62,028 nt of DNA, from positions 1-62,028 of the forward strand of contig JBDHRV010000004.1 in NCBI GenBank assembly GCA_039807745.1. The letters are read 5' to 3'. The DNA comes from JAEUMW01 sp039807745. Its GTDB lineage: Bacteria > Pseudomonadota > Gammaproteobacteria > Burkholderiales > JAEUMW01. Every line of letters begins with the position of its first letter. The first letter of the stretch is position 1. Shown here piece after piece: positions 46,117 through 55,572 of the stretch. Both the position numbers and the translations under genes were made by a program. The notes under the pieces were generated by a model. The model was not told where the DNA came from, ran no database searches, and saw only the letters and a program-made list of their open reading frames with translations.

Positions 46117-46674
46117 TCAGTGCAGGTGACGCCGGCCCGGGGCGGTGGAGTTCTGCAGGAAGGCGCGTTCGAGATCGCCCTCGCTGTTGAGCTTGCGATC
46201 CCACTCGCGGGCGAACAGGCCGTCGACCACGGCCACCACCTCGTCCACCGCCTCCTGCCCGAACTGGCGCGAGAGCAGATGGGTGACGTCCTCGATCATC
46301 CGCTGCCGCTGCGCCTCGTGAATGGCTTCGGGTGTCGGGCCGACGAAGATGATCTGATTCTCCTCGTCGCCGTTTTCGTGGTAGAGGTTCACGTCGACCT
46401 CCGCCGCCTGCTCGGTGAGCGGACCCAGCGCGTGCAGGGCCTGTTCCAGCCGCTGCTGGAAGCTGCGGCCGATCTGACCGGTCCAGCAGATCTCGAGCAT
46501 GCGATTCGTGGGATCGAAATTGATGCCGGGTTCTTCGGGAATGCTGCTCTTCGCGTCGTCCAGGGTATCGACGTCCACGTACTCGAGCCACGGCGCGATG
46601 GCTGCCTCCACCTGCGCGCGTGTCACGCCCTTGCAGATCGTCAAATCGCCGTGGACATGCACTTCGATGCGCAT
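46117..46674 (-). CDS. Conserved hypothetical protein
   Basis: I recognise no functional family in this 185-residue soluble acidic protein. It begins MRIEVHVHGDLTICKGVTRA and contains EDVTHLLSRQFGQEAVDEVV and WTGQIGRSFQQRLEQALHAL. It follows the DUF3460 gene by 52 bp on the same strand, with AAGGAGC before the ATG, and probably shares its transcript. The regular helical pattern and the clear ribosome binding site support coding. The 269 bp between it and the ABC transporter gene hold nothing I can identify. Confidence 0.75.
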   Translation of the reverse strand: MRIEVHVHGDLTICKGVTRAQVEAAIAPWLEYVDVDTLDDAKSSIPEEPGINFDPTNRMLEICWTGQIGRSFQQRLEQALHALGPLTEQAAEVDVNLYHENGDEENQIIFVGPTPEAIHEAQRQRMIEDVTHLLSRQFGQEAVDEVVAVVDGLFAREWDRKLNSEGDLERAFLQNSTAPGRRHLH

Positions 46675-46726
46675 CGTTACTGCTCCTTGTCGTGGAAGCG
46701 GGCGCGGGCTGCTGCGGGCAATCCGC

Positions 46727-46966
46727 TTACGAATCGGCCGCGCCGTGCTGCGCCGGATCCGCCGAACTGCGAGCCGCCGGTCGCTGAATCAACGGATAGT
46801 AGACATAGCCCCGCACCGGGACCTGGGATTCCTGCATCCGCTTGAGCTCCTCGAAATCCACCTTCTTGTCCCACCAGATGGCGCGCGCTTCCCGTTGCGC
46901 TTCCTCCAGGTGGGGGTTCAGGCGAAAGAGATCTCGCATGAATTTGGTGAGGTCCGACTCGTACAT
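46727..46966 (-). CDS. DUF3460 family protein
   Basis: This 79-residue protein opens with MYESDLTKFMRDLFRLNPHL and continues EEAQREARAIWWDKKVDFEE, the DUF3460 pattern. This small family is mostly betaproteobacterial and of unknown function. It is the first gene of a two-gene set with the 185-residue protein downstream. Confidence 0.88.
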   Translation of the reverse strand: MYESDLTKFMRDLFRLNPHLEEAQREARAIWWDKKVDFEELKRMQESQVPVRGYVYYPLIQRPAARSSADPAQHGAADS

Positions 46967-47006
46967 GGCCGCGATGGTCTCCGCGTCGTGTCTTGGTAAC
47001 AGGGGG

Positions 47007-47012
47007 ATTCTA
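47007..47012 (-). promoter_or_regulatory. Candidate -10 box for the DUF3460 operon
   Basis: TAGAAT preceded by TGC on the minus strand gives an extended -10-like TGCTAGAAT, 40 bp before the DUF3460 start. No clear -35 is visible. Confidence 0.3.
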
Positions 47013-47080
47013 GCACTGCTGGGATGCCTGCCGGTATGCTATGCTGCGTTGCGTCCAAAACCACTTCCCAGCCCCGGCCC

Positions 47081-47488
47081 ATGATCGTCTTCCGCCTGGT
47101 TTGTGATCACGAGCACCGTTTCGAGGGCTGGTTTCAGTCCAGCGACGACTACGAGCACCAGCGCGACGCCGGAGCGATCCTTTGTCCCATGTGCGAGAGC
47201 AAGCTGGTATCGCGCCTGCCCTCGGCACCGCATGTCCAGACTCTCCGCCCAACCGCCCCGCAGGATGCCGAGCAGGAGCCGCCGATCGAGCTGCGCAAGC
47301 TGCTGGGGATGCTCCAGAGCCTCACCGAAGACGTCGGCGACCGGTTCCCGGATGAAGCGCGCAAGATCCACTATCGCGAGGTACCCGCCCGCAGCATCCG
47401 GGGCCGGGCGAGTCTGGAAGATGTCGGCGAGCTCGAAGACGAGGGCATCGACGTGCTTCTGATCCCCGATTTCTCCAAGCTTCATTGA
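47081..47488 (+). CDS. DUF1178 family protein
   Basis: This 135-residue protein has the DUF1178 opening MIVFRLVCDHEHRFEGWFQS, a CPMCES pair that could bind a metal, and the conserved EARKIHYREVPARSIRG near the end. Its function is unknown; members are widespread in Proteobacteria. It is divergent from the DUF3460 gene and 22 bp before an alpha/beta hydrolase gene. Confidence 0.93.
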   Translation: MIVFRLVCDHEHRFEGWFQSSDDYEHQRDAGAILCPMCESKLVSRLPSAPHVQTLRPTAPQDAEQEPPIELRKLLGMLQSLTEDVGDRFPDEARKIHYREVPARSIRGRASLEDVGELEDEGIDVLLIPDFSKLH

Positions 47489-47510
47489 GCTTCATGCTCT
47501 GCGGGCGTAC

Positions 47511-48305
47511 ATGAAGGTCGACGCGCACGGCCTGGATGTCCACTGCGAGATCGAGGGCGAGGGGCCGTGGGTCGTATTGTCCCACGCCCTCGCCTGTGAC
47601 CTTGGCATGTGGGACGATCAGATGCCGGCGCTGCGGGAGCGCTTTCGCGTGCTCCGCTTCGACACCCGCGGGCATGGTGCGAGCGGCGTTTCGCCCGCGC
47701 CTTACAGCTTCGATCAACTGGCGCGCGACGTCGATGGACTCTTTGCCGCGCTATGTATCGAGCGGGCTCACTTCGTCGGCATCTCGCTCGGGGGAATGGT
47801 GGCGCAGGAGTTCGCGCTGGCGTATCCCCGGCGCGTCGCGAGCCTGGTCCTGTGTGACACCACCAGCCGTTACCCGGAAGGCACCGACAAGATCTGGCAG
47901 GAGCGCATCGCGGCGGTGCGCGCGCAGGGCGTGGGTCCTCTCGTCGAGGCCACGCTGGAGCGCTGGTTCACCCCGGCGTTCCGCGCGGCGCACCCGGACG
48001 TGATGGCGCGCATCGGAGCGATGATTCGCAACACGCCCGCCGAGGGCTACATCGGCTGCGGCGCGGCGGTCCCCACCATCGACACGACGATGCGGCTTGG
48101 CGCCATCGACTGTCCGACCCTGGTCGTCGTCGGCGAGCACGACGCCGGAACGCCGGTCGCGATGGCGCAGACGATCCAGCGCGGCATACCGGGCGCCGAG
48201 CTCCAAGTGATCTCTTCGGCCTCGCACCTGTGCAACATCGAGCAAACCGAAGCGTTCAACGCCGTTCTGCTTGATTTTCTGGCTCGCGTCACCCGTACCG
48301 GCTGA
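47511..48305 (+). CDS. Alpha/beta hydrolase, 3-oxoadipate enol-lactonase-like
   Basis: This 264-residue alpha/beta hydrolase has the nucleophile elbow GISLGGMVAQEFAL, an oxyanion region LSHALACDLGMWDDQMPAL, the acid in VVGEHDAGTP and the catalytic His in SSASHLCNIEQ. Sequence and length fit 3-oxoadipate enol-lactonase (PcaD), which acts in the beta-ketoadipate pathway. No other pca genes are nearby, so the physiological substrate is open. The short spacing suggests co-transcription with the DUF1178 gene. Confidence 0.82.
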   Translation: MKVDAHGLDVHCEIEGEGPWVVLSHALACDLGMWDDQMPALRERFRVLRFDTRGHGASGVSPAPYSFDQLARDVDGLFAALCIERAHFVGISLGGMVAQEFALAYPRRVASLVLCDTTSRYPEGTDKIWQERIAAVRAQGVGPLVEATLERWFTPAFRAAHPDVMARIGAMIRNTPAEGYIGCGAAVPTIDTTMRLGAIDCPTLVVVGEHDAGTPVAMAQTIQRGIPGAELQVISSASHLCNIEQTEAFNAVLLDFLARVTRTG

Positions 48306-48505
48306 TCAGCGGCGCACACCGGCCCGTTCCGTCCGGTGCCGTGCGCAGCGCCGAGTCGTGAGGAGGCACGGCGATTGCTGAGATCGGGCGGGCGCCTGCG
48401 GGTGATCGCGGCAGCAGCTTCTGGCACACGAAGCGTCGATCCCGTCCGGCGCGTGACCCGACGATGCTGCCCACCCCGGCGCCCACCCTGCTTCCAGCCT
48501 CCGCC

Positions 48506-48739
48506 ATGGTCATCGTCTACAACAGCGAAAGTTTCTACGTCGTCGAATATCCTTCGGAGCAGGGCTTCGAAGTCGTCGACAAATACACGCGGCGCGGTAC
48601 GTTTCTCACCGGCGATCTTGCCCAGCGCTTTCGCTGCAGTATGCAGGGCATGATCGCCGTGGGCCCATCGGAGGAGGACGTGGATGATTTCCTCGGCGAG
48701 CTCGACGCCCTCATGACCCAGCGGGTGACGTTTCACTGA
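48506..48739 (+). CDS. DUF3567 family protein
   Basis: This 77-residue protein starts MVIVYNSESFYVVEYPSEQG and has EVVDKYTRRGTFLTGDLAQR and DVDDFLGELDALMTQRVTFH at the end, which fits DUF3567, a small betaproteobacterial family of unknown function. I use the ATG at 48506; the frame is open 14 codons upstream without family similarity. Confidence 0.88.
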   Translation: MVIVYNSESFYVVEYPSEQGFEVVDKYTRRGTFLTGDLAQRFRCSMQGMIAVGPSEEDVDDFLGELDALMTQRVTFH

Positions 48740-48867
48740 AGTCTGGTCAGCGCCGCTCTGGCGCCGACTGTCGCGAACCCGTAGTACCCCTGTGCCGCTC
48801 GCGGCGGCTTGACGCTCGCTTCCTGCCCTCCAACAATTGCGCCTTGCTGACTCCTCGTCACGATCGT

Positions 48868-50238
48868 ATGAGGCTCGACTTCTCGGTAAGCCTGCACGGC
48901 CTGCTCGCCGCCGTCCTGCTCGCAACCTGCGATGCCACGCTGGGCGCATTGCCCGGTGTGCCGGGTCGTGACGGCCTACCGACGCTCGCGCCGATGCTGG
49001 AGACGGTGACCCCGGCGGTGGTGAACATCTCGGTGCTCTCACGTTCGCCCGAAGTCGAGAACCCGCTCCTTCAGGACCCGTTCTTCCGTCGCTTCTTCGA
49101 CCTGCCATCGCGGCCAAAGCCGCAACTATCCGCGGGCTCGGGTGTGGTCGTGGATGGCGGGCGAGGATTCGTGCTCACCAACCATCACGTCGTGAAGAAC
49201 GCGCAAGAGATCGTCGTCACGCTGAAGGACCGGCGCGAGTTCAAGGCCAAGCTGGTGGGGTCGGATGCGGGCACCGACATCGCCCTCCTGAAGATCGAGG
49301 CGGCAGGCCTGAAAGCGGTGAAGTTCGGCGACTCCGACCAGCTCGCCGTCGGCGACTACGTGGTGGCGATCGGTAACCCGTTCGGCCTCGGCCAGACCGT
49401 GACTTCTGGCATCGTGAGCGCGCTGGGGCGCAGTGGGCTCGACATCGAAGGCTACGAGGACTTCATCCAGACCGACGCGTCGATCAATCCCGGCAATTCG
49501 GGCGGCGCGCTGGTCAATCTGAAGGGTGAACTCGTCGGTATCAACACGGCGATCATCGGACCCGCCGGCGGTAATGTCGGCATCGGGTTCGCCGTGCCGA
49601 GCAACATGGTGCGGGCGGTAATGACGCAGCTCGCGAAGTTCGGCGAGGTGCGCCGCGGCGTTTTCGGCGTCACCAGTCAGGACCTGTCGCCGGAAATGGC
49701 GAAGGCGCTCAAGGCTGGCACGACCCAGGGCGCGGCCGTCGTCGACGTGGCAGCCGGATCCGCCGCCGACAAGGCCGGCCTCAAGCCGGCGGACGTGGTC
49801 GTGGCCCTCAATGGCAGGCCCGTGAGGAGCTCGCTCGATCTGCGCAATCAGCTCGGTCTGGTGCCGGTGGGGGAGACGGTCGAGATCACGGTGCAGCGTG
49901 AAGGTCGCGAGCGGACCGTGCGGGCGACGATCGAGCCGGTCAAGCCGCGCGCGGGTCGCGGCGAAACGCTGGCCGAGCTTGCAGGCGCGTCGGTCGTCGA
50001 CATCGAGCGTGGGCGCGGCAACGGTGCGCGCAGCGACGGCGTCGGCGTGGCGGCGGTGGAGTACGGCAGCCCGGCCTGGAACCACGGCTTGCGCCCCGGC
50101 GACCTTATCGTCGGCGTCAATCGCAGGAAGGTCGCGTCGGTGCAAGAGCTCCTCGCCGCCCTCAGGGCGGGCGGGAAATCGGCCACGCTCAACGTCGTGC
50201 GTGGAGACTTCCTCCTCTCGCTCGTCATCAGACGCTAA
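48868..50238 (+). CDS. degQ: Periplasmic serine endoprotease, DegQ/DegP-like
   Basis: This 456-residue HtrA-family protease acts on misfolded envelope proteins. A hydrophobic N-terminal signal (MRLDFSVSLHGLLAAVLL) is followed by the trypsin-like domain with His107 (LTNHHVVKNA), Asp137 (GTDIALLKI) and Ser211 (NPGNSGGALVNLKG). Two PDZ domains follow (about 270-360 and 385-456). I start at the ATG at 48868; a TTG eight codons earlier is less likely. Length fits DegQ. The serine hydrolase gene lies 8 bp downstream. DegP, DegQ and MucD homologues cannot be told apart here. Confidence 0.93.
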   Translation: MRLDFSVSLHGLLAAVLLATCDATLGALPGVPGRDGLPTLAPMLETVTPAVVNISVLSRSPEVENPLLQDPFFRRFFDLPSRPKPQLSAGSGVVVDGGRGFVLTNHHVVKNAQEIVVTLKDRREFKAKLVGSDAGTDIALLKIEAAGLKAVKFGDSDQLAVGDYVVAIGNPFGLGQTVTSGIVSALGRSGLDIEGYEDFIQTDASINPGNSGGALVNLKGELVGINTAIIGPAGGNVGIGFAVPSNMVRAVMTQLAKFGEVRRGVFGVTSQDLSPEMAKALKAGTTQGAAVVDVAAGSAADKAGLKPADVVVALNGRPVRSSLDLRNQLGLVPVGETVEITVQREGRERTVRATIEPVKPRAGRGETLAELAGASVVDIERGRGNGARSDGVGVAAVEYGSPAWNHGLRPGDLIVGVNRRKVASVQELLAALRAGGKSATLNVVRGDFLLSLVIRR

Positions 50239-50246
50239 CGCCCGCC

Positions 50247-51422
50247 ATGCGCCCATCGACTGGAATCTCGTTCTGGCCACTCTTGCTGGCGGTCCTCGCG
50301 ACGCCGATCGGCGCGCAGGCGCCAGCCGCCGAAGGACCCTACTTTCCGCCGCCGGGGCCGAGCAAGACATGGGAGCGACGCGCGGCCGACCGTGTGGGGA
50401 TGGATCCCGGCAGGCTCGAAGCGGCAGTCAAGCTCGCGCGCAAGAACGAGATGCCGTGGCGCCGCGAGCTCGGTGAACAGATCTTCCACGACAGCGTTCT
50501 CGAACCTGCGGGCGCCGTGCCGCTCGGCCCGACTCTCGACCGCGGCGGTCCGAGCGGGGTCATCCTCCGCCATGGCTACGTCGTCGCCGAATGGGGCGAT
50601 CCCGATCGGGTCGAGATGGCCTTCAGCATTACGAAGAGCTATCTCTCGACGGTCGCTGGTCTGGCAATGGAGCAGGGTCGCATCATCGATCCGCGCGACC
50701 GCGTCGCCACCTACATCCGGGAGAACTTCGACAGTCGCCGCAATTCGCGCGTGACGTGGCAGCAGCTGCTGCAGCAGACGAGCGAGTGGCAGGGCGAGAT
50801 GTGGGGGAAGCCCGATGCGGCGGATCGCCGCGCTGGCCGCGATCGCAGTCTGCAGGAACCGGGGTCGCTCTGGGAATACAACGACGTACGCGTGAATGCG
50901 CTCGCCTTTGCGCTCACCAAGGTGTGGCAGCGCCCGTTGCCGGATGTGCTGAAAGAGTACGTGATGGACCCGATCGGCGCGTCCGGCACTTGGCAGTGGC
51001 ACGGTTACCGCAATTCCTACGTCAACATCGACGGTCGCGCTGTCGCTTCCGTGAGCGGGGGCGGACACTGGGGCGGCGGCCTCTGGGCGAGTGCCTGGGA
51101 CCACGCGCGCTACGGGTACCTGTTCCTCCGGCGCGGCGAATGGGCCGGCAAACCGGTGGTATCCGAGAAGTGGGTGAAACAGGCGCTGACTCCGTCTGCC
51201 CTGATGCCGAGCTACGGTTATCTCTGGTGGCTGAACACGGGACGTCAGCTCTACCCCGCAGCCTCTGCCGAGAGCTTCTTCGCCCAGGGGTCGGGCGGCA
51301 ATGTGATCTGGATCGATCCGGCGAACGATCTCGTGGTCGTGGCGCGTTGGCTGCGGCCGGAACGCTTCGATGAGTTCTTCGGCGCGGTGACCGCCGCGAT
51401 CAATCGCACCGGTTTACCTTGA
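50247..51422 (+). CDS. Serine hydrolase of the beta-lactamase/PBP class C family
   Basis: This 391-residue exported protein has a signal peptide (MRPSTGISFWPLLLAVLATP, then IGAQA). Its beta-lactamase-type fold has the active-site SxxK as FSITKSYL and a Tyr motif in WEYNDVRVNALAF. A late GSGGN (FFAQGSGGNVIWID) takes the place of KTG. Class C family members include esterases and peptidases as well as beta-lactamases; this one is closer to the esterase-like group. It directly follows the DegQ-like gene, suggesting an envelope role. The substrate is unknown. Confidence 0.87.
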   Translation: MRPSTGISFWPLLLAVLATPIGAQAPAAEGPYFPPPGPSKTWERRAADRVGMDPGRLEAAVKLARKNEMPWRRELGEQIFHDSVLEPAGAVPLGPTLDRGGPSGVILRHGYVVAEWGDPDRVEMAFSITKSYLSTVAGLAMEQGRIIDPRDRVATYIRENFDSRRNSRVTWQQLLQQTSEWQGEMWGKPDAADRRAGRDRSLQEPGSLWEYNDVRVNALAFALTKVWQRPLPDVLKEYVMDPIGASGTWQWHGYRNSYVNIDGRAVASVSGGGHWGGGLWASAWDHARYGYLFLRRGEWAGKPVVSEKWVKQALTPSALMPSYGYLWWLNTGRQLYPAASAESFFAQGSGGNVIWIDPANDLVVVARWLRPERFDEFFGAVTAAINRTGLP

Positions 51423-51482
51423 AATGTCATGGGCGTGGTGGTTTGATAGGAACTCGCGACAGGACATCAGAAGGGAGCCGGC

Positions 51483-51758
51483 ATGGCCACGATGATCCCC
51501 GAAACCCCGCCCGATTTCGACCGCGCTCGTGTGATCGAGCGTCCCGACGGCTTCTACTGGCAGGACAAGGACACCGATCGCACCTACGGTCCTTTCGCTT
51601 CGCTCTGGGAAGCCATGGAAGACATGCAGTACACCACGGATCCCGACACCGGCTCCGAGGAGGGTCTTGCGGTATCCGATGCCGGGATCGACATCGCGTT
51701 TACCGACGACGACGGATTCGGTGATGGCGAAGGGCCGATCGACTTCGATCGGCTGTGA
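51483..51758 (+). CDS. Small acidic conserved hypothetical protein
   Basis: This 91-residue protein has an N-terminal part with RVIERPDGFYWQDKDTDRTY and GPFASLWEAMEDMQ, then a strongly acidic tail ending GDGEGPIDFDRL. I recognise no functional family. AAGGGAG lies just before the ATG, which supports expression. It converges with the giant coiled-coil gene, 12 bp apart. Confidence 0.7.
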   Translation: MATMIPETPPDFDRARVIERPDGFYWQDKDTDRTYGPFASLWEAMEDMQYTTDPDTGSEEGLAVSDAGIDIAFTDDDGFGDGEGPIDFDRL

Positions 51759-51770
51759 TCACTGACCGCG

Positions 51771-54700
51771 TCAGCGTGACGCTTTGAGCTGTGGATCGGA
51801 CAGTTTGCCCGACACGGCGATCAGCGCGCGGATCGGGTTCGGCTTCGCCGCGAGCTCGACGTTGAGACGTCCCGCGAGATCTCCCGACGGCACCATGTCG
51901 GTGCTGCCATTCGCGAGCAGAATTCCCGAAGCCAAGGCAAGCTGTCGGTACTGGTAGTTCTTCGCGGAGATCTTGACCGTCCCGGAGAGCTCCGCGAACT
52001 GCGTCTTTCCACCGCGCACCGGCACACCGGCTGCTGCTTGCTGCAAGGCGCGCGTGAGATCCACGTTGTCGATCTCGCCGCGCTGGACCTTGAATCCGGC
52101 TTCCACGGCGGGTTCGGTGAAGAGGCGGTCGAGCGACGGCGACTGAGCCGTGTACCGGCCGCTTGCCGCGAGCTGCCCGGTGGCGCGGAACTGGCTGGTG
52201 AAGGCCTTGAGGGTCGGCGCCAGATCGAGCTGATCTGCGTTGAAGTCGCCAGTGAGCGTCCAGGGGCTGTTCCAGGCCAGCGTCGCGCGACCGCTCGCCG
52301 TGCCTCCGTAGAGCCGCGCCGCAAGGTCGCTCACGGTGAGTTCCTTCCCACGTATCATGGCCTTGCCGGCGATCTCGTCGAACTCGATACTCGGTCCGTA
52401 GGGCGATTTCCAGCTGCGCCCGGTGAACTCGGCCTCCACGCCCTCTGGCTTGCTGCGCAACTCGACCTTCAGCTTGCCGTCCGCGCTGCGCAACACCGCC
52501 TTGGTGAACGCGCCGGTGGCGTCGAGACCGACCTCGCCGCCGAACGGCGGCACGGCGATCGCGCTGCCTTCGAGCTTCACGTTCCTGAGCGCCACCTTCG
52601 CGACCTGCAGCGACTTGCCATTTCCCGGCGCGACCCAGCTTGGCAGCCGGCCTAGCACGTTCGCATCGACGGTCACGGAGTCGAGCTCGAGATCCGACAG
52701 CACTTTCTGCTCGGAAAACAGCGACGACAACTCCGGCACCGCGCGCACGGCAGCGATCCTTGTGTCCTGCTCCTTGCCGATGACCACACCCTCGAGCATG
52801 AAATGAGGTGACGGGAACACCGCCGCGCGAACCGAACCGATCTTCACCTGCTCGCCGAGGGCGCTCTCGGCCAGTCGCTCCATGCCAGAGCTGTCCCACG
52901 GCACGACGTGCACGACTGCAATGGCCGCAGCAAGGACGAGCGCAGCGGATATGGCGGCCGGCTTCTGCCAGTTGGTCTTGCGCGCCGCGCCGCGGGTTCG
53001 CGGTGTCGCAGCCGCTTTGGCCGCCTCGCGGGCACGGGCCTTCTCCTCCGCTGCTGCACGCTTGCGGGCCTTTTGCTCTTCCTTCTCGCGTTGCTTCTGT
53101 AGTTTCTGCTCGGCTTTCCGATCTGCCTCCGCCTGCGCCTTCGCTGCCGCCTCTTCGCGATCGCGGCGCTCGGCTTCGGCGCGCATGCGTTGCTCGGCTT
53201 CCGCGCGCTCCCGGCGCAGGGTCTCCTCCGCAGTCCGCCGCTCTTCTTCTTCGCGGCGTCTGAGTTCCAGTTCCTCCTGGCGCGCGCGTTCCAGTGCCTC
53301 CTGGCGCCTGCGCTCTTCCTCCCGACGTCTTTGCTCTTCCTCTTCCGCGCTCCGCTGGGCTTCTTCGGCTGCCCTGCGGGCGCTTTCCTCGGCCTCGCGC
53401 TCGAGCCGGGCCGCCTCGGCCAGTGCTTCGCGGCCCGCTTCCTCATTCTCGGCGAGCTCGCGCGCGTGACGCTCGGCCTCGCGCTTGAGCTTCTCTTCCT
53501 CTTCGGCCCGAAGCTCGCGTTCCCGGGCATCCAGCGCATCGAGGTCTATCTCGAAGAAGGGCGTTGCATCCACTTCCGGGATGTTCGCGGATTCGGCGTT
53601 CCCCGCGGGATCGGAGGCAGCCTCTGCTTCCGTCGTCGCGGGAGGTGCGCTCTCATTGGCGTCGATGCCTGCTTGATCATCGGCAGCCTCGCGCGCGGCC
53701 GCCTCGTGCATCTGCAGCATTGAATCGTTGAGCGCCTTTGCCTCGGCCACTGCACGGGCCTGCCGTTCGGCTTCTTCCTTCTGCTCGCGGGCGCTCTCTT
53801 CCGCCGCTGCACGCGCCGCCTCCTCGAGCGCCCGACGCTCTGCGTCTTCGCGATCCTTGTGCGCGCGTGCGTCGGCTTCCTCCTGCGCCCTGCGCTCGGC
53901 GTCCTCACGGGCCTTGCGCTCGGCCGCGAGGTTTGCTTCCAGCTCTTCACGCATCCTGCGTTCTGCGTCCTCGCGAGCCCGCTGCTCGGCCTCCTCGCGC
54001 GCACGAAGCTCCGTCTCCTCGGCGGCACGGCGTTCCGCCTCCGCACGCGCCTTGCGGTCTGCTTCCTCCTGGGCGCGGCGCTCGGCCTCCTCGCGCTGGC
54101 GCAGCTCGTGTTCTTCCGCGGCGCGCCGTTCGGCTTCCTCACGCGCGCGCCGTTCGGCGGCGAGCCGCGATTCGAATGCTTCCCGCGCCAGCCGCTCGGA
54201 TTCCTCGTGCGCCAGCCGTTCTGCTTCCTCGCGCGCACGGCGCTCGGATTCGTCCTGCGCCTTGCGCTCGACGGCCTCGCGTACCTGCTGCTCGGCTTCT
54301 TCCTTTGCACGCTGCTCGACCGCGAGCTGCGCTTCCAGCTCTTCACGCGCCTTGCGCTCCGCCGCGAGCCTCGCCTCCATCTCTTCGCGGGCTCTCTGCT
54401 CGGCTTCCTCGCGCGCACGGCGCTCCGCTTCTTCCCGCGCGACGCGTTCCTCGGCGAGCCGGGCCTCGAGCTCTTCTCTGGCCTTGCGCTCGCCCTCCTG
54501 CCGTGCCCGCTGCTCGGCCTCTTCGCGATTTCTGACCTCTTCCGCCAGTCGCGCGTCGGCTTCTTCCCTGGCCTTACGCTGCGCTTCCTCGCGCGCTTTC
54601 TGCTCGGCCTCGACGCGTGCCGCCTTTTCTGCTTCGAGGCGAGCCTCCAGCGCTTCGCGCGCTTGCCGTTCCTCTTCTGCGCGCCGTTCCGCCTCGGTCC

Positions 54701-55346
54701 TGGCCTTCCGCTCGGCCTCTGCCTTCATGTTAGCTTCGAGGCGCGCACGGGCTTCGGCCTTGGACCGCGCCTCGGACTCCGCCGCCATGCGGGCGCGCAG
54801 CTCCATTTCGGTCCTGACCTGGGTCTCGGCGCGCACACGCGCTTCCTCGTCGGCACGCGCCTTGGCTTCCGCTACCGCCTGTGCTTTTAGCGCCTCTTCG
54901 GTGACGCGCCGCGCCTCGGCCTCTGCGGCGGCGCGTAGCGCGGCATCGTTGTTCGCCGCAGGCGTCGCTGCGGGCGTGACCCGAGGGGCATCGTCCGCGG
55001 TCTCCTCTCCCTTTTCCTCGAGCGCGCTGCGGGTTATGGCCGAGAAATCGAGCTCATCGAGACTCTCCGCACCTGCGGGCCGAACCCGCCGCGGACGGTT
55101 GACCGGGGCCGATTCGCCCGCGACTCCCGCGCCGCAGGCTTTGATGAAGCCTTCTTCTTCCAGGCGCTCGATCGCCTGGCGGAACTTCATTTCCGAGAGC
55201 TTGGATTCGCGCAGCAGCCGCTCCAGGGTCGACTTGCCGTCGATGAGCGCCAGCACGCTCAGGAGATTGCGCGGCAAGCGCGCCGCGCGGTTCTTGACTT
55301 CACTGACGCCGCGGGGGGTCTTGGAGAAAATGGCCTGAAATTCCAT
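51771..55346 (-). CDS. Giant coiled-coil protein with membrane anchor and AsmA-like C-terminus
   Basis: This 1191-residue protein has three parts. Residues 1-70 form a small helical, winged-helix-like region (SVLALIDGKSTLERLLRESK, KLSEMKFRQAIERLEEEGF). Residues about 115-790 are an almost uninterrupted Glu/Ala/Arg heptad array (EEAERRAREEAEQRAREE-type repeats), which should form a very long coiled coil. A membrane segment at about 800-820 (AAISAALVLAAAIAVVHVV) leads to an AsmA-like domain of about 370 residues (MERLAESALGEQVKIGSVRA, MLEGVVIG). With the usual topology the coiled coil would be cytoplasmic and the AsmA-like part periplasmic. Function is unknown; AsmA-like proteins act in phospholipid transport and envelope assembly. 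Confidence 0.85.
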   Translation of the reverse strand: MEFQAIFSKTPRGVSEVKNRAARLPRNLLSVLALIDGKSTLERLLRESKLSEMKFRQAIERLEEEGFIKACGAGVAGESAPVNRPRRVRPAGAESLDELDFSAITRSALEEKGEETADDAPRVTPAATPAANNDAALRAAAEAEARRVTEEALKAQAVAEAKARADEEARVRAETQVRTEMELRARMAAESEARSKAEARARLEANMKAEAERKARTEAERRAEEERQAREALEARLEAEKAARVEAEQKAREEAQRKAREEADARLAEEVRNREEAEQRARQEGERKAREELEARLAEERVAREEAERRAREEAEQRAREEMEARLAAERKAREELEAQLAVEQRAKEEAEQQVREAVERKAQDESERRAREEAERLAHEESERLAREAFESRLAAERRAREEAERRAAEEHELRQREEAERRAQEEADRKARAEAERRAAEETELRAREEAEQRAREDAERRMREELEANLAAERKAREDAERRAQEEADARAHKDREDAERRALEEAARAAAEESAREQKEEAERQARAVAEAKALNDSMLQMHEAAAREAADDQAGIDANESAPPATTEAEAASDPAGNAESANIPEVDATPFFEIDLDALDARERELRAEEEEKLKREAERHARELAENEEAGREALAEAARLEREAEESARRAAEEAQRSAEEEEQRRREEERRRQEALERARQEELELRRREEEERRTAEETLRRERAEAEQRMRAEAERRDREEAAAKAQAEADRKAEQKLQKQREKEEQKARKRAAAEEKARAREAAKAAATPRTRGAARKTNWQKPAAISAALVLAAAIAVVHVVPWDSSGMERLAESALGEQVKIGSVRAAVFPSPHFMLEGVVIGKEQDTRIAAVRAVPELSSLFSEQKVLSDLELDSVTVDANVLGRLPSWVAPGNGKSLQVAKVALRNVKLEGSAIAVPPFGGEVGLDATGAFTKAVLRSADGKLKVELRSKPEGVEAEFTGRSWKSPYGPSIEFDEIAGKAMIRGKELTVSDLAARLYGGTASGRATLAWNSPWTLTGDFNADQLDLAPTLKAFTSQFRATGQLAASGRYTAQSPSLDRLFTEPAVEAGFKVQRGEIDNVDLTRALQQAAAGVPVRGGKTQFAELSGTVKISAKNYQYRQLALASGILLANGSTDMVPSGDLAGRLNVELAAKPNPIRALIAVSGKLSDPQLKASR

Positions 55347-55572
55347 ACCTGCTTAGCCTGAGTCGGTTCGGTCGCGAAAGGCATCCCTGGAGGATCCCGT
55401 TCGTCCCAGCGTTGTCGAACATGGCGCACGCCGGGCGGGGCCGGTGGCAGGGTGTTTGTCGCGGGATCGAGAGCCGGAGCGGCTGCCGCCGTGATGTCCC
55501 GCCGCACACAAGGGTTCGAGCAAGTTTCCTGCCTTGCGACCTTAAGGCCGCGGCAGCAGGAGCACCCGGCAG

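Noticed and set aside
52990..55000. Dense short repeats considered as a tandem repeat array or CRISPR
   Set aside because: The repeats are degenerate, follow the codon frame of the coiled coil and have no uniform unit or spacers.
53728..55338. A plus-strand 536-codon frame of Ser/Ala/Arg repeats
   Set aside because: It is the reverse complement of the Glu/Ala/Arg coiled-coil coding repeat; the minus-strand reading gives a sensible heptad pattern and a membrane/AsmA-like tail.
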